Positions 1-12,216 of a stretch of 64,000 bases of DNA are shown one piece after another; position 1 is the first letter of the stretch, and each line of letters starts with the position of its first letter. The notes under the pieces are model-generated. The model searched no databases. It saw nothing but the letters and a program-made list of their open reading frames with translations, and was not told the DNA's origin. A program made the translations under genes and the position numbers. The DNA comes from Apostichopus japonicus (Eukaryota > Echinodermata > Holothuroidea > Aspidochirotida > Stichopodidae), in NCBI RefSeq assembly GCF_037975245.1, contig NC_092580.1:21438501-21502500 (forward strand), given 5' to 3'.

Positions 1-1550
1 ATTTCCACTTTAGACTTCCTCCAGTCTTCAATTTCATATATAAAGAAACGTTAAAGTTGTAACATCTCCCTAAAGAAGTACGGTTTCTCTTAGCTGTTGG
101 CGACTTTGCTCATCACGAGATTGCTCTAGCCTCATTTATAACTACCTTTATCAAGTTAGTGATACCTAGTTACATAGTTGAAGGTCACATACTTTTATAT
201 GAAACTTTGGAAGGTACTAGCATAGTTTATTCTTAAGTAATTATTTTGCTACAAAGGACTAGGAGGGGGGGGGGAGTTTAGACCGAAATTACTAGAAAAT
301 CTGTATAGCAACCTTCAGATTTGAAAAAAACTTTGGATGTTTTCTTTCACAGGCTAAGAAGTTCAGGATCACAGGGGTAGTTATACCAGACCTTTTGGAA
401 AATAAACCAAGTCAGAATATGGACATACAAACCAAATGAACATCACCAAACTGATACACCCTCAGCCCTGGTTTCCATACATTAGGATTGTTAACCCATA
501 AGGTTGCTCTACATAAGAAAGTAGAAGGCACTTAACTTCTCCTTTCTTATGTAGAGCAACTAGTAATTACTGTTCCAGAACGGAAGTTGCAAACCACTCG
601 AAGAATCCATGTATTGTAGATATCAACCGTTTGATTAATCCATGATATTGTGTCTCATTTAGATTGTAAGGAAAGAATTATAACAAAGGTTTTTTTTCTT
701 GACTTTTGAAGTGCGTTTCATACTGTCTTGCCAAATCAATTAATGAAGGATCTTTTACGATTTATCTAAGAAACATGGCTAATTCATTGGCTGACACAAT
801 TTCTTCAAGGATGGTCCAGACAAGTTAAGTTGGATAAAGGGGTTATCGGAAATATTGGAAATATATCGGAAAATGGTGTGCCTTGAGGGGGGTGGGTCCA
901 TTATCTGCTATATTATTTACTATATATACTTATGACATTAGGTAAAATTCACACATTTCTGTTACAAAATATGCCGATGATACTGCTGTATCATGTCACA
1001 AGTCCTAAGAGCTCTGTTGAAACTGACCAATGAAATCATCAGTGTTCTGTAAATGACATAGTTCCAACATGTGACCGCAAGACTTTATTGCGTAACCCCA
1101 CAAAATAAAGGAAATTCGATTTTGAAAATAACACCATAAAACATGAAGGTCGCATTCTATCAAGATCGCAACGTATTATTATTATTGAGGGATCTGAGGT
1201 GGCTATAGAACCTCCACAACTGAGTACTGGGAGTATACAGCGACGACAGTTTGACCTTTTCTTGCAAAGCATCAAGGTATTAAAATAAGAATATTATATA
1301 GTATCTAGTGTGGCTTATACGTTGTGTCTTTCTTTAACCAAAATGCTAAGGAAAATGTTTTCGATACTATTATACAACCTGGCACATGTGATCTATACAG
1401 TGCCTGTCTGGTACCATTTTATATTGCAAAAAGGCAAAGAGAGAAGAATAAAGTTTCTGAAATACACATCAGCGATATTTAATTTAGATAACAATATACT
1501 TTTAGAAAAAGTAAATGCTGCTGCAAGAACTGAGTTTACGAGAATGGCTA
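1..1550 (+). repeat. Long dispersed repeat, copy 1 (pairs with 9691-11166)
   Basis: From the window start, sequence is near-identical to 9691 onward apart from small indels, including a poly-G tract at about 263-275. The repeat therefore extends left of the window. It includes the LINE fragment and a hairpin at 502-560. Confidence 0.9.
502..560. repeat. Hairpin in dispersed repeat copy 1
   Basis: GGTTGCTCTACATAAGAAAG is followed by its near-exact complement after 19 bases. Confidence 0.8.
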
Positions 1551-1740
1551 ATAAGATTTACAGTGATAAGAATCACCCTTTGTACTGTGTATACTGTACT
1601 AAAAAGTCTCCTGCACAAATCGAGTAGAAATCTAAGAAATCCCCACAAAATACCAAACGTAAGTTTACAGAAACTCATTTATTTACCGTGCTGCTTTATA
1701 CATTCCATCCGAGCACTTAGAATATTTTTTGTAGTGTGAC
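620..1740 (+). mobile_element. Degenerate LINE reverse transcriptase, copy 1
   Basis: Broken frames give HTVLPNQLMKDLLRFI, IHWLTQFLQGW, LLQ followed by YADDTAV-like codons near 970, and the C-terminal stretches LDNNILLEKVNAAARTEF and NLRNPHKIPNVSLQKLIY with FIHSIRALRIF. These correspond to motif A, fingers and the C-terminal tail of Jockey/CR1-type LINEs. Multiple stops make it a fossil. The same unit recurs at 10.3 kb. Confidence 0.7.
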
Positions 1741-1757
1741 AGTACAGAGTGTCCCCC

Positions 1758-1789
1758 TGTACAAAGTGTCCGCGGAGACACTTTGTACC
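1758..1789. repeat. Short palindrome in a TGTCC/TGTACC-rich repeat
   Basis: TGTACAAAGTGTC and GACACTTTGTACC flank a six-base loop. Similar TGTCC, GGAC and TGTACC motifs recur around 7160-7370, suggesting one repeat family at both sites. Confidence 0.6.
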
Positions 1790-1968
1790 AGCATATTTAG
1801 TCCGTCGGACATTATCTGCTGAAAATTGTCTCCCCACCTCACAGCAAATATAGTCCGGCCGGACGAAATGTCCTGGTACAGAATATCCGCAAATACTTCA
1901 TAGTATATTTTGTCCCGCATAAAATGTAGGCAATTCGACATTCAAAAGGCAATGAATTTCATTATTTA

Positions 1969-2015
1969 TGTATTTTAGATCCTCCTTATAGCAGGAACTC
2001 GCGATTATATCAATC
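1969..2015 (+). repeat. Dispersed repeat with GATCCTCC and AGCAGGAACTCGCGA, copy 1
   Basis: Shares TGTATTTTAGATCCTCC, a few variable bases, and AGCAGGAACTCGCGA with 37018-37066. Function unknown; probably part of a retroelement end. Confidence 0.6.
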
Positions 2016-2019
2016 ATTA

Positions 2020-5008
2020 AAAGAGATGCATATAGTTAGATGTTCATGACATAAATGAGGCGTTGTGCGTTGCTACAAAACAAAAAAATAGAAGGGAAAA
2101 AAGAAAAGAAAAAGGTAACAAGTCTTCCATCTGTAAAAGTTGTTAATCATGTTTTGTTGTGATTGTTGCTATTTAATCCTCCGTATACGTTGCATGTTGT
2201 ATTCGGCCACTATTTTGCGTTCTTAGTCATCTTTACAGAGGCAGAGATCGCATCAACTTAACTCCCTTCCCAACGGAGGGTACAAAGCTACAACAACAAA
2301 TGATAAATGTAGGGATAAAAGATTACGAACTTAAAGGAGTTCAAACTTCATTGCAGCCGCTTTTCCCCATCACACAGTGGGTATTTGGCAATTATGGTAA
2401 TTGTACTTAATAGGTCTACGAGAGTAGCCTAGCCAATATGAAATTTCATCCGTGCGTAAAGCTCATTATAGGACGGGAACCTATGGTGTTTTCAAGTTAC
2501 ATCCTAAACGAAATCGGCAATGTTGTATACAACACTCAGGCCCATACACAGAGTTGTGAGTGCAAGGACGGAGGGGGGTTGTTGGGATGGTAAGTTATCG
2601 ATTTGTGTCCTGGGGAGGGGTCTTCGTAAGTCCGTGACCTATCTGTGATGAGTTCCAAAATATTTTTGTTTGCTAACAATAACCCTGAAGTAGCTGGAAG
2701 ATACTTCCCTGACCTTGAAAATGTCATTACTGCCCAACCCTCCCGGAACGGGCCTGACACCTGTTTCTTGACTTTCATTACCACTTTTTTACACTTCCTT
2801 ATTTTTCTCACTCAATCGTCGAGTCAAGGTTTTCTCCCTCTCAACAAGGTGGAGGGCCATGCCCCCGCCCCCATCCTCTGCCCCCTAAACCACGTTGTGA
2901 TGACCATGCGTGAAGCAAATATTCATTGTATAGACAAATGGCATTCCGGGCAATTCCAGTGATAAATGATCGTTTTTTCTGATTATGAAATTTTTCTTAA
3001 TGGACAAAAATTGGTTCAAATTAGCAAAGATATATTAGAAAGATATCTTCTTCAAAAGAGCTGCAAACATACAAAAAACAAAGCCAAAAAAAAGTGAAAG
3101 ACAAATAAAGCAAATAGGACAGAGCAGGTTGCAATATGCTAGAGTCTTTGTCTCATCATGTTTCTCACACTTTCAAATACGTCATTCTTGTAAAGATAAG
3201 TTTGTTCAAAGAAATTTGATTAAATAAAAATCAAAACATGAAATTGGATGATAGTCTCAAACATAATATTCTGAATCTATATATCAGACTGGGCAAAGAG
3301 TGAAAATATGATCATACATGGGATAATAACGTTACAACAGGAAGCATACTATGTTCTGTTATAAGTTTTTTTTCTATGAGAAGTTATCTTGAACACAATT
3401 TCCAGAACCAAGAAACACGCCTTCTTATTTGTTATTTTATGAAGCAATGAGGTGATAAAGAATTTCGAGCGTCACATCGCGTCAACTTGAAAACCGAACG
3501 AATGGCAGTGTAAAGTCAATGGCCTGTCTTTGCTTAAACGTGTAGCAGCCGACGAAATTTTCTCTCATGATATGTTAGAGTGAAAGACAGGATTATTGTC
3601 GGCAAAAAGTTAACTGCCGAGAAAATTGTCTAGACATGTCTTCTGGGGTTTTTCTGTTAACTTCATAGATACTCCCTCCATTGGTGGTCAGAGATGAAAA
3701 TGTCAGTACAACCAAATCTGTGCAAAATAAAAATTGAAAGCAATATTATGAGTAGCGAATGCCACATTGTAAGTCATATATAATATCAATTATCATCTTG
3801 AAAGGTTTATGTTTAAGCTCCACTATTAACAAAGATAATTAACATTCACCATATTGGTTGAGTGTAGACTGTTAGTGTACAACTGAACTATGCTTAGGCA
3901 TTGAGTTAATTGTATGACCTTTAATTGTGACACCTACATGTTTATGGGCTCAACTTTTTCTTATTGGAGATTGCATGTCATAATTTTGGCGTTATATATC
4001 ATACATTTTACTACAAAAACTAAGTTTTAACCATGAGCCAATACAACATATGTGACATAATGATTAAATTAAATATCAGACATTTATCAAATTAGAGTAA
4101 GCTAGGATACAACAGAAGTTTGATGCCTTTTGGGTCTCTATTGATGTAATTGTTCATGGTCTGACTGTTTAATGCCAATCAAACATTAATTGTCCTGAAT
4201 CAGGATCCATGGGGTTCAAAACACCCTCTGTACGACCCAAATGCAAAAACAGATAATGCTAGCTAACCATTATTATAGTAAAAAGTACTATTATACAACA
4301 TTTGAATCAAACAAGCCTAAAAATTGCCTTATTTTGCCAAAGAAAAGGGGTCCCTCCCCCAGGTTTCAGAAAATATCCCCCACCAATACACACACAATCA
4401 CATTTAGCAATTTTCCTCAAGGGGCCTAACCGAGAAATGGTACCAAAACTCAGTTGATACATTATCTCTCTTATCTTGTCGAAGTTCCTGTCCAAACAGC
4501 GAAGTAGTAATAAGTTCACACACTATCCAACACTTTTTTGAAAAACAACACACAATAGGTGATGTCTAGCTGTGGAATGTGGTCTTAATTATTTACTCAT
4601 CATTTGTTTGAACAAATAAACTGTGTCTGCTTCAGTGAAACAGGTCCAGGAAAAATCTCTTTTTGGGGATGTATACCAAATAAAGACAATTGTCTGGCTA
4701 TATGCCACTTAAGAACCAGAGGTGGGATCTTTGCAAGTAAATATAGGAAAAGAAACATTTACAGATAAACTTATTAATGGGAACTACACCTGCAAAGGTT
4801 TACAGTACACTTTCTCGGTTCTCACCTACCTTCATGACCTTTCTGTATATGTTTTATACCTATGTGAAAATAGTTATACTCAAACACAGCAGTGTTGACC
4901 ATTCTGCCATGCACTATCAGTTATTTGCATGGTACAAATAACAGATATGGTGCCATTCATTATTGGCACTAACAACAGAAAATTATTAAATGTTTTAGAT
5001 ATGTTTAC
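2020..5008. other. No recognisable gene
   Basis: AT-rich sequence with a few open frames of up to 105 codons (for example 2645-2962) that show no domain or splice context. I see nothing else here. Confidence 0.5.
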
Positions 5009-7048
5009 CTCATTACATCAGTAATGAAATTAGAAGTTAATGCTGCAGTCTTGTCAGGCACTGCCTTAGTCTCGGGCCACTTTGAATAGAAGTCAGACAG
5101 TATTATTATGTACAGTCGCTGGCAGCTGTCACTGGCAGAGGACCAATAAGATCAACACCAACCTGTTAAGAAAGAAGACTGCATTTAGGTGCTAATTTCA
5201 AAAACATTTACAAGTTGCAGGCTTTGCCTTGACTGTTGTTCTATTCCATTGCTTCATTCTGTACACAGATCTAGATAAAAAAAATAGTGCGATATCTGAT
5301 AGAAACAGGGTGTTGGTGGATTTAGGCCAATTATTTTTACTTTACATACATGAAAATGTAACTTAAACCATACTGTACCATACATTTACAATCGCTTAAA
5401 CCACTAAACCAGAAAAGTGGTTCTTCCACTTTTTCCAACTTAAAATTATATGTCTATATTGATGGTTGCTCTGCAGTAATGCCAAAGTGTGGCTTAAAGG
5501 TATGCTGTATTGGCCCTAAATATGCCAGATTTTCACTTCGGTCAAAATTCTTAAAGTATGTGTATTACTACCCTGGAGGAAATTTACCTCACTGGGACAT
5601 TCAATCAGCTAGTGTCATCATTTATAATGTCTGAGCACAATTTAAAGTGTTATTACCCCCAGGAAAGTACTTTTTGAAAACTTCTGACAATTAAAGTGAC
5701 CAAAATTTAGGGCCTATACAGGCTACCTTTAAACTTGTAAATTTTCAATTTGTCCAGACAGAGTGACTTTAACTAAAGTTAACCTTCACTGCATGCTGCG
5801 GACAACCTGTACAATTAGAACAGTTTGAGAATTTACCTGTTTCCATAATCCAGTTACAGGAATGTTATGGAGAAATGTTCGTAGGTCTACAGGACAATGA
5901 CGCTTTGACATCCTGTTGAACATACCTTGTTACATCAACGTTGATAGTTTTCCAACAGAATCTCGACATATTATGTTGTCTGGTTTATCTATGCCAAGAT
6001 GAGCACCTTCAAAGAGATAAGAAAATTTATGATCAAGGAGATATCATGTGTTTTTGTCCCCCCCCCCCAAAAAAAACCCCCCACAATTATATGGGCTGTA
6101 GGATTGGTAATTCTAGCTAAAGTGCCACTAAAATGGAATTACAACTCTATATCAGTGTTTGAAATGGAATATTTCCGTTATTGTACATATTGCATCGCCA
6201 CTATTGGGGTATAGATGTTTATGAAGTTTTCTTCTGCAGTGAGGTTTGGCATGTAGTGAATATGGCACACCTAAAAAAATACTATCAGGCCTTCAATATC
6301 TTACCAACCAAATTAATGACATGAATATGTTACGTACAGTATTAGTGCCACTTTCCTCTAAAAATAGGCTAGGCTATAGTCCATTAGTTACATGTTATAT
6401 TGTCGCATGCATGCAGACCAGACTATCTCTGTAAGCTTTAGTGATATGATTTGGTTATGATTGTTAACTTCTATGATAGGCAGAGCGATAAAAGGTGGAA
6501 ATTTATGATATTTTTCACACAAATTTGTTATGACAAAATGGATTGGGAAAACAAAACGAAAAGAACTAGGCCCTAATAACTTTGTTCATACACTAACAAC
6601 TTTGCTCAAACATAGAACTGATTATAATGTTGCATAAGCAATAGCTTGACTTTTGCGAATGAGTTTTTGCAACTAACCAAACGTGGTAAAAGAATATCAT
6701 GATTTGTGCACCAATCAGGCCTATAGAGGCCTGGTTATATTTTAACTGTGGAATGGCCGTTCGCCATTTAACAACCATAGGCATAGTGTGTATCCTATAC
6801 TGTAAGTTACAGACATTACCTTAGATGCCACTAGTATGAGCTGCCTCGATTTGGGCGAGTTGAGAAGCCCTAGATAGCAAAACTTTCCTTCAATTTCAGT
6901 ATGCAAGAGTTCCATTTTCAGCCAGTCTGAAAAACTTACCTTTTCTCCGTAAGATCCTTTTTTGTTTTATTTCTATGAAACCACTTGGATAGCTCTCATC
7001 TCTTAGAATATCGGCAATTTGTCTCACGTTTTCTGCTAACTTTTCCAT
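5009..7048 (-). pseudogene. Broken intron-bearing Gypsy-type integrase gene (GIN1/KRBA2-like)
   Basis: Three exon-like pieces lie on the minus strand. 7048-6830 opens ATG and reads GFIEIKQKRILRRKGKFFRL, then after a frameshift RQLILVASK before GTAATG. 6006-5837 follows a pyrimidine-rich AAG acceptor and reads GAHLGIDK, part of the HHCC zinc finger, ending IPVTGLWKQ before GTAAAT. 5162-5009 follows TTCTTAACAG and reads VGVDLIGPLPVTA, then after a frameshift ILSDFYSKWPETKAVPDKTA, part of the integrase core with the first catalytic Asp. Introns are unusual for a retroelement but normal for host genes derived from Gypsy integrases. At least two frameshifts and missing downstream catalytic exons argue for a pseudogene. 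A middle exon seems absent. Confidence 0.65.
6244..6330 (+). pseudogene. Inverted integrase core fragment
   Basis: The plus strand encodes SEYGTPKKILS and then LTNQINDMN, matching the YGTPKxIxSDQGxEFVNQ block of Gypsy-type integrases, which should lie downstream of the pieces on the opposite strand. The acidic SDQ is lost. It suggests inversion or a second, opposed copy. Confidence 0.5.
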
Positions 7049-7754
7049 TTATAGTTGTCGCACGACACGATCGACTTACTGCTAAATATACGGAAGCCGA
7101 AATGTGACAAATACGGATACTGCCAGAGTCCATTACTAATTAAAATTTTTCTTCTCTAACGTACCTGCTAGGGCGGACATTGTGTTCAGGGGGACACAAT
7201 TTACAACAAAATATACAACCGGCAAATAATGTCCCCCTTCGTTTAACCATAGCATATACTGTCCGGGAGACAGTCTGTACCATCTGGCCTTGTACAAAAG
7301 GTCCGGGGAGACCAAATGTACTGGTAAATCCAGTATAAATTGTCCCAGTGGGACTAGGACAGTATTTACTGAATATGGAATATTTGCGACAGTTTGTACT
7401 GCTACACCGGCTCTCCTTGCCCTCTATACCTACTCCCCTCATCACATCCGACTCCATCTATGCCACTCAAGAAAAACATACCAAAACACGTATGTTGATA
7501 CCTGCGTGTAACCCATGCAAATTCCTTGTCTAATTATACATTATAGTAAACCGTGGACGTTCTTTTTATAATCAATAAGACCAATGTACCACCCCTTCGA
7601 TTATTTTCTTCTATCCTAAGGTTATTCCACCTAACCCCCCCCCCCCCTTCTCTCCCCATGTGACAGTGAACATTCACGCTATACCCTATGGCTACTACGC
7701 AAAAGTGACGAATACTAGTCTGTGACAAGAAGAAACTTCAAAATTTAGTTCTAG

Positions 7755-8024
7755 CGTAGTGACGAATGTGTGACGAATATCTAAATTAACTGAAAATGAC
7801 ATGATTAACGACTAATATGTTTACACTAAAACTACTACTTTGTAAGAAATTTTTCATTCAGCAACAAATATGAGAACTCAAAGTTATATTTGTTATATTT
7901 AAAATATTGACAACTTTCGGTACAAAAGATCCTTTTTCAATTACGCTATACTATTTAGAGCGCGTTTTCTCAAAACTCACATTTTGAACATTCGTCACTA
8001 CGCCAGAGCGGGGACGACTAGTAG
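7755..8024. mobile_element. Small inverted-repeat element with GCGTAGTGACGAATGT ends
   Basis: GCGTAGTGACGAATGT begins near 7755 and recurs inverted near 7990-8005, followed by CGGGGACGAC. A third end, in plus orientation, lies at 9099-9132. ACGAAT motifs repeat inside and around. Target duplication not identified. Confidence 0.6.
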
Positions 8025-8466
8025 TACTCGACTATGGTATAATGTGTTAAACGTGTGGTAGGCTAGATCTATTCTAGTATTTTGGTATTGCAACGAGGTC
8101 ATTTGCATAACAATTGTTTGAAGTGTGATGTTCATCCCTCACGGTGATGCGTTTCGTTAATTCTCTGTTACGATCGAAATATTCCGCTAAATAACCAATC
8201 AGTTTAAGTGTTACACACGGCTGCTACTCCCATAAAAATGAAGAGAACTCACTTTTTTTGTTGACTCAGATATTTCTATTTTCAGGGATGTCGGAAGATT
8301 GGGAATATAATTCCGTACATTCGCCCACTTCAATCCACGTACGACGGCTGCACTGTGGCGATTACTTATCATGAACACGTCATACAACACGCTACTAATT
8401 ACTATGCAAAGATAATGTAATAATAATTGACGGTTTGGGATTCCCCTAATATTTATATGGAACGCC

Positions 8467-8468
<2 letters not shown>

Positions 8469-8500
<32 letters not shown>
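8469..8500. repeat. TA dinucleotide microsatellite
   Basis: Pure TA run of about 30 bases. Confidence 0.95.
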
Positions 8501-8503
<3 letters not shown>

Positions 8504-9098
8504 TTATTACTAGCGATATCATAAAAAAAAATATGCTCGAGGGGGCGGTCTCCCCCTTCGCCCCCCCCCCCTTGGCTACGCGCCTGCGGTTAGAAATCTT
8601 TTGGAAACAGGCCAAATGGAAACCCAGTGAACCCATATCGATGTGGATCATATATAATCGTACGTACTTACACTCATACACAATAGATGTATAGACATTA
8701 TGATAATAATCATGAGTAACAACTTGCTTTACGGTCACAGGTCACAGAAATGACCACGAAGTGTCATTTACCTCACGCAGCATGTGTTTGATGAAGTTTT
8801 AGCCATGCACCGCGAAATATGATTTGGATAAATAAAATAATCACACGCATTATTTTCTATTTATAGCCACAAAGAAAACTATGCCACCAAATATTGGGGG
8901 GATATTAGATATTAAATACCCCACCTAAAATATTAGGGGGGGCATGTCCGCCCCCCTCCATGATCGCCGCCATTGCCTACGCCCCACCCCTCTAATCGCT
9001 TCCCGATGAGTAACAAGACTTAATTAATGACCTTCGCCCGTAGTACCAAGACCTTGACAAAATCCGGCAAAACAGCACTTCATCGAAAAACAATTAAG

Positions 9099-9132
9099 TC
9101 GTCCCCGTTTTGGCGTAGTGGCGAATGTGCTT
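9099..9132 (+). repeat. Isolated terminus of the GCGTAGTG(A/G)CGAATGT family
   Basis: GTCGTCCCCG followed by TTTTGGCGTAGTGGCGAATG matches the inverted end at 7990-8024. Its partner end is not visible downstream. Confidence 0.6.
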
Positions 9133-10192
9133 TTGGCTAAATTGAGTTAGATATTGTATTACCTATTTCGAGGGTGAAGAATCGGTTGAGCCGGGTTAGA
9201 AGTTTTAAAACTGTCTATTTTTTTAACTATTTTCTGACTGATTTTTGCCGAATGTCCACCTTAGGCCCACTCTCGTTTTCACGTACTGACGAATACTTTA
9301 GTCATTATAACTACTAAGTAACACAATTTGTCTAAGGTCCATGTGTTTTTGTATAACGACGAATATTACCCTTTGGAACAAGCCGAACATAACAACCTTG
9401 TCATACTGATTTGAGAACCAACTAACTGCCATTTGAAAACACTCAGGATTATGAGAAGGTAACATCTTTATTTATTTTCACCTCGTCTTTTAATTGATTA
9501 ATGCAGCATTTCATACACGATAGCATAACTCGTGAAAACAGAATGGCCATTGGGTCAACAATAATATACCTGAATAGTAGCCTAATGTTATGATTTCAGT
9601 ACATTCGATGCTTGATATCTGTTGCGCAAGTAGACAGTATAGACAAACAAATACCAGTATTATGACAAATTAAAAATGCAAACACCAGCTCATTTCCACT
9701 TTAGACTTCCTCCAGTCTTCAGTTTCATATATGAAGAAACGTTAAAAATGTAACATCTCCCTAAAGAAGTACGGTTTCTCTTAGCTGTTGGCGACTTTTG
9801 CTCATCACGAGCATTACTCTCGCCTTACTTATAACTACATTTATCTGGCTTAGTAATACCTAGTTACATAGTTGAAGGTCACATACTTTTACATGTAACT
9901 TTGGAAGGTACTACTAGCTAGCATAGTCATTCTTAAGTAGTTATTTTGCTACAAAGGACTAGGAGGAGGGGGGGGGGGGGCGTTTAGACCGAATTACTAG
10001 AAAATCTGTATAGCAACCTTCAGGTTTGACAGAACCTTGGATGTTTTCTTCCACAGGCTAAGAAGTCCAGGATCATAGGAGACCTTTTGGAAAAATAAAC
10101 CAAGTCAGAATATGGACACACAACCAAATGAACATCACCAAACTGATACACCCTCAGCCCTGGTTTCCATACATTGGGATTGTTAATCCATA

Positions 10193-10256
10193 GGTTGCTC
10201 TACATAAGGAAGGAGAAGGCACTTAAGTGCATTCTCCTTTCTTATGTAGAGCAACC
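10193..10256. repeat. 64-base near-perfect palindrome in repeat copy 2
   Basis: The same hairpin as at 502-560, but the loop also pairs (GAGAAGGCACTTAAGTGC core), giving an almost continuous palindrome. Confidence 0.85.
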
Positions 10257-10319
10257 AGTAGTTACTGTTCCAGAACGGAAGTTGCAAGCCACTCGAAGAA
10301 TCCATGTATTTTAGATTTC

Positions 10320-11166
10320 AAACGTTTGATTAATCCTTGATATTGTGTCTCATTTCGATTGTAAGGAAAGAATTATAACAAAGGGTCTTTTTCTTGACTT
10401 TTTAAATGCGTTTCATACTGTCTTGTCAAATCAATAAATGAAGGATCTTTTACGATTTATCAAAGAAACATGGCTAATTCATTGGCTGACACAATTTCTT
10501 CAAGGATGGTTGGATAAAAGGTTATCGGAAATATCGGAAATAAAGATTGGTGTGCCTTAAAGGGGGGGGGGGGTGGGTCCATTATCAACTATTTTATTTA
10601 CTGTATATACTTATGAAATTAGGTCAAATTCACACATTTCTGTTACAAAATATGCCGATGATTCTGCTGTATCATGCACAATTCCTAAGAGCTCTGTTGA
10701 AACTGACCAATGAAATTATCAGTGTTCTGTTAATGACATAGCCTAGTTCCAACATGTGACGCAAGACTTTAATGCGTAACCCCCAAATATAAAGGAAATG
10801 TGTTTTGAAAATAAAAACATAAAACATGAAGGTCTCATTCTACCAAAATCGCCAAAAAAAACATATTACTGTTGAGGGATATAAGATGGCTAAAAAACTG
10901 AGTACTTGGGAGTATACATCGATGACAGTTTGAGCTTTTCTTGCCATGTATCAAGAAAAGTATAGTATCTAGTTTGGCTTATGTTGTGTCTTTCTTTAAC
11001 AAAAAACCAAATATATATTAGTCGTTTGATCCATGCAGTGCCTGTCTGGTACCATTCATGTTGCAAAAAGACAAAGAAAAAGTAATGAAGGTTATATGTA
11101 ATTTAGATTACAATATACTTTTAGAAAAAGTAAATGCTGCTGCAAGAACTGAATTTACAAGAATCA
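10320..11166 (+). mobile_element. Degenerate LINE reverse transcriptase, copy 2
   Basis: This copy is closely similar to 640-1545 and shares the same broken frames, including YLGVYIDDSLSF-like codons near 10905 and LLEKVNAAARTEFTR near 11130. It ends abruptly at about 11166, where a G-rich fold-back element begins, so copy 2 appears interrupted or truncated by that insertion. Confidence 0.75.
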
Positions 11167-11220
11167 TAGGCGTACGAGGCGGGGGGGGGGGGCAGGGGGG
11201 GCAGACTGCCCCCCCCCAAA

Positions 11221-11362
11221 TTTCCAGAGGACAAGAAATTCTGGCAAAAGTCCTGAAAAATTCGGGCAGCCTTATAGAGGAGAAAAAAATATATATTTTT
11301 GTCTCCTCTTAGGCTGCCCGAATTTTTCAGAACTTTTGCCCGAATTTCTTGTCCTCTGGAAA
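11221..11362. repeat. Fold-back (palindromic) element in a G-rich repeat
   Basis: Two arms of about 66 bases, 11221-11286 and 11296-11362, are near-perfect inverted copies with an AT-rich loop. They begin TTTCCAGAGGACAAGAAATT and end with its complement. A TA dinucleotide run follows. The element breaks LINE copy 2. Confidence 0.85.
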
Positions 11363-11560
11363 TATATATATATATATATATATGCAGTAGCTTGCCCGAA
11401 TCTTTTTCAAATTTTTGCCCGACAATTCCATGATTTTCTTTATTTAGCATCATGATGCCCGAATATTTCCGTGTAACACCACCGTAAGCGCAGTTCATCT
11501 GGGCTACCACGCTTTTTGACGATCAATTTTTTTTCTAACTAGTCAATTGTATACCTGGAC

Positions 11561-11890
11561 CAAGGGCAGCGGAACCGGGGGGGGGGCACAGGGGGCACGT
11601 GCCCCCACTTTTCCTCAGGTTAAAAATGTGCCTTTTTTCTACATGAGGTGCCTCAAGTGCCTCATTTACCAAATATTTGGGGAAGTGTAAATTTCTAAAA
11701 CGTGAGATTATGAAATAAAGAATGTTTAGATGCAACTTGCAAGGCCTCAGAAGTGCCGTTTCCGGCAATCTGAGAGGCATTGTGTGCCAAAAATTTTCTT
11801 GTACGCTACGCGCCAACCGATGGTGGCGCTCCGCTTAGATAGTGTCATGGGAACTTTCGGGCACAAAAAGTTCTGCCCCCCCAAACTGAA
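11561..11890 (+). mobile_element. Second, truncated copy of the hAT-like family
   Basis: Starting CAAGGGCAGCGGAACC, about 75 bases match the left end of the 54.0 kb element, including CACAGGGGGCACGTGCCCCC and the ACTTTTCCTCAG that follows. No matching right terminus or target duplication is visible, so the copy is broken or interrupted. Confidence 0.65.
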
Positions 11891-12076
11891 ATGGTCCCGT
11901 ACGCCTATGACAAGAATGGTTATAACTATGGTTATATGGTTATACTGGCTATGGTTATACCTAGCTATATCAGTGGCGGAACTAGGGGTATTGGTCAGGG
12001 GCGAGAATGGTCTGTAGGTGCGCTTTCGACACTATCTAAGCGGAGCGCCACCACAGGTTGGCGCCGCATAGCGTAC
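11801..12076. repeat. Inverted repeat with 46-49 base arms
   Basis: Arms 11801-11846 and 12028-12076 carry GGTGGCGCTCCGCTTAGATA and its complement, separated by about 180 bases that include TATGGTTATA repeats. Confidence 0.8.
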
Positions 12077-12216
12077 ATAAAGATACTCCCTAGATCGCCG
12101 GAAATGACCCTTTCCAACACACTGATCATGGAGCGGTGTATAACGTACACTGCATGCCGACTTAAAGTTTCGTGTTTATTACTATTTCAGCCACTGCGAG
12201 TGGCGTATCGTCTAAA

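Larger units (their letters stand above)
9691..11166 (+). repeat. Long dispersed repeat, copy 2
   Basis: Direct repeat of 1-1550, same orientation, about 9.7 kb apart. A near-perfect 64-base palindrome lies at 10193-10256 within it. Confidence 0.9.

Noticed and set aside
8211-8738. 175-codon ORF on the minus strand
   Set aside because: It runs through the TA microsatellite (IYIYIY) and a C-rich repeat; no domain recognised.
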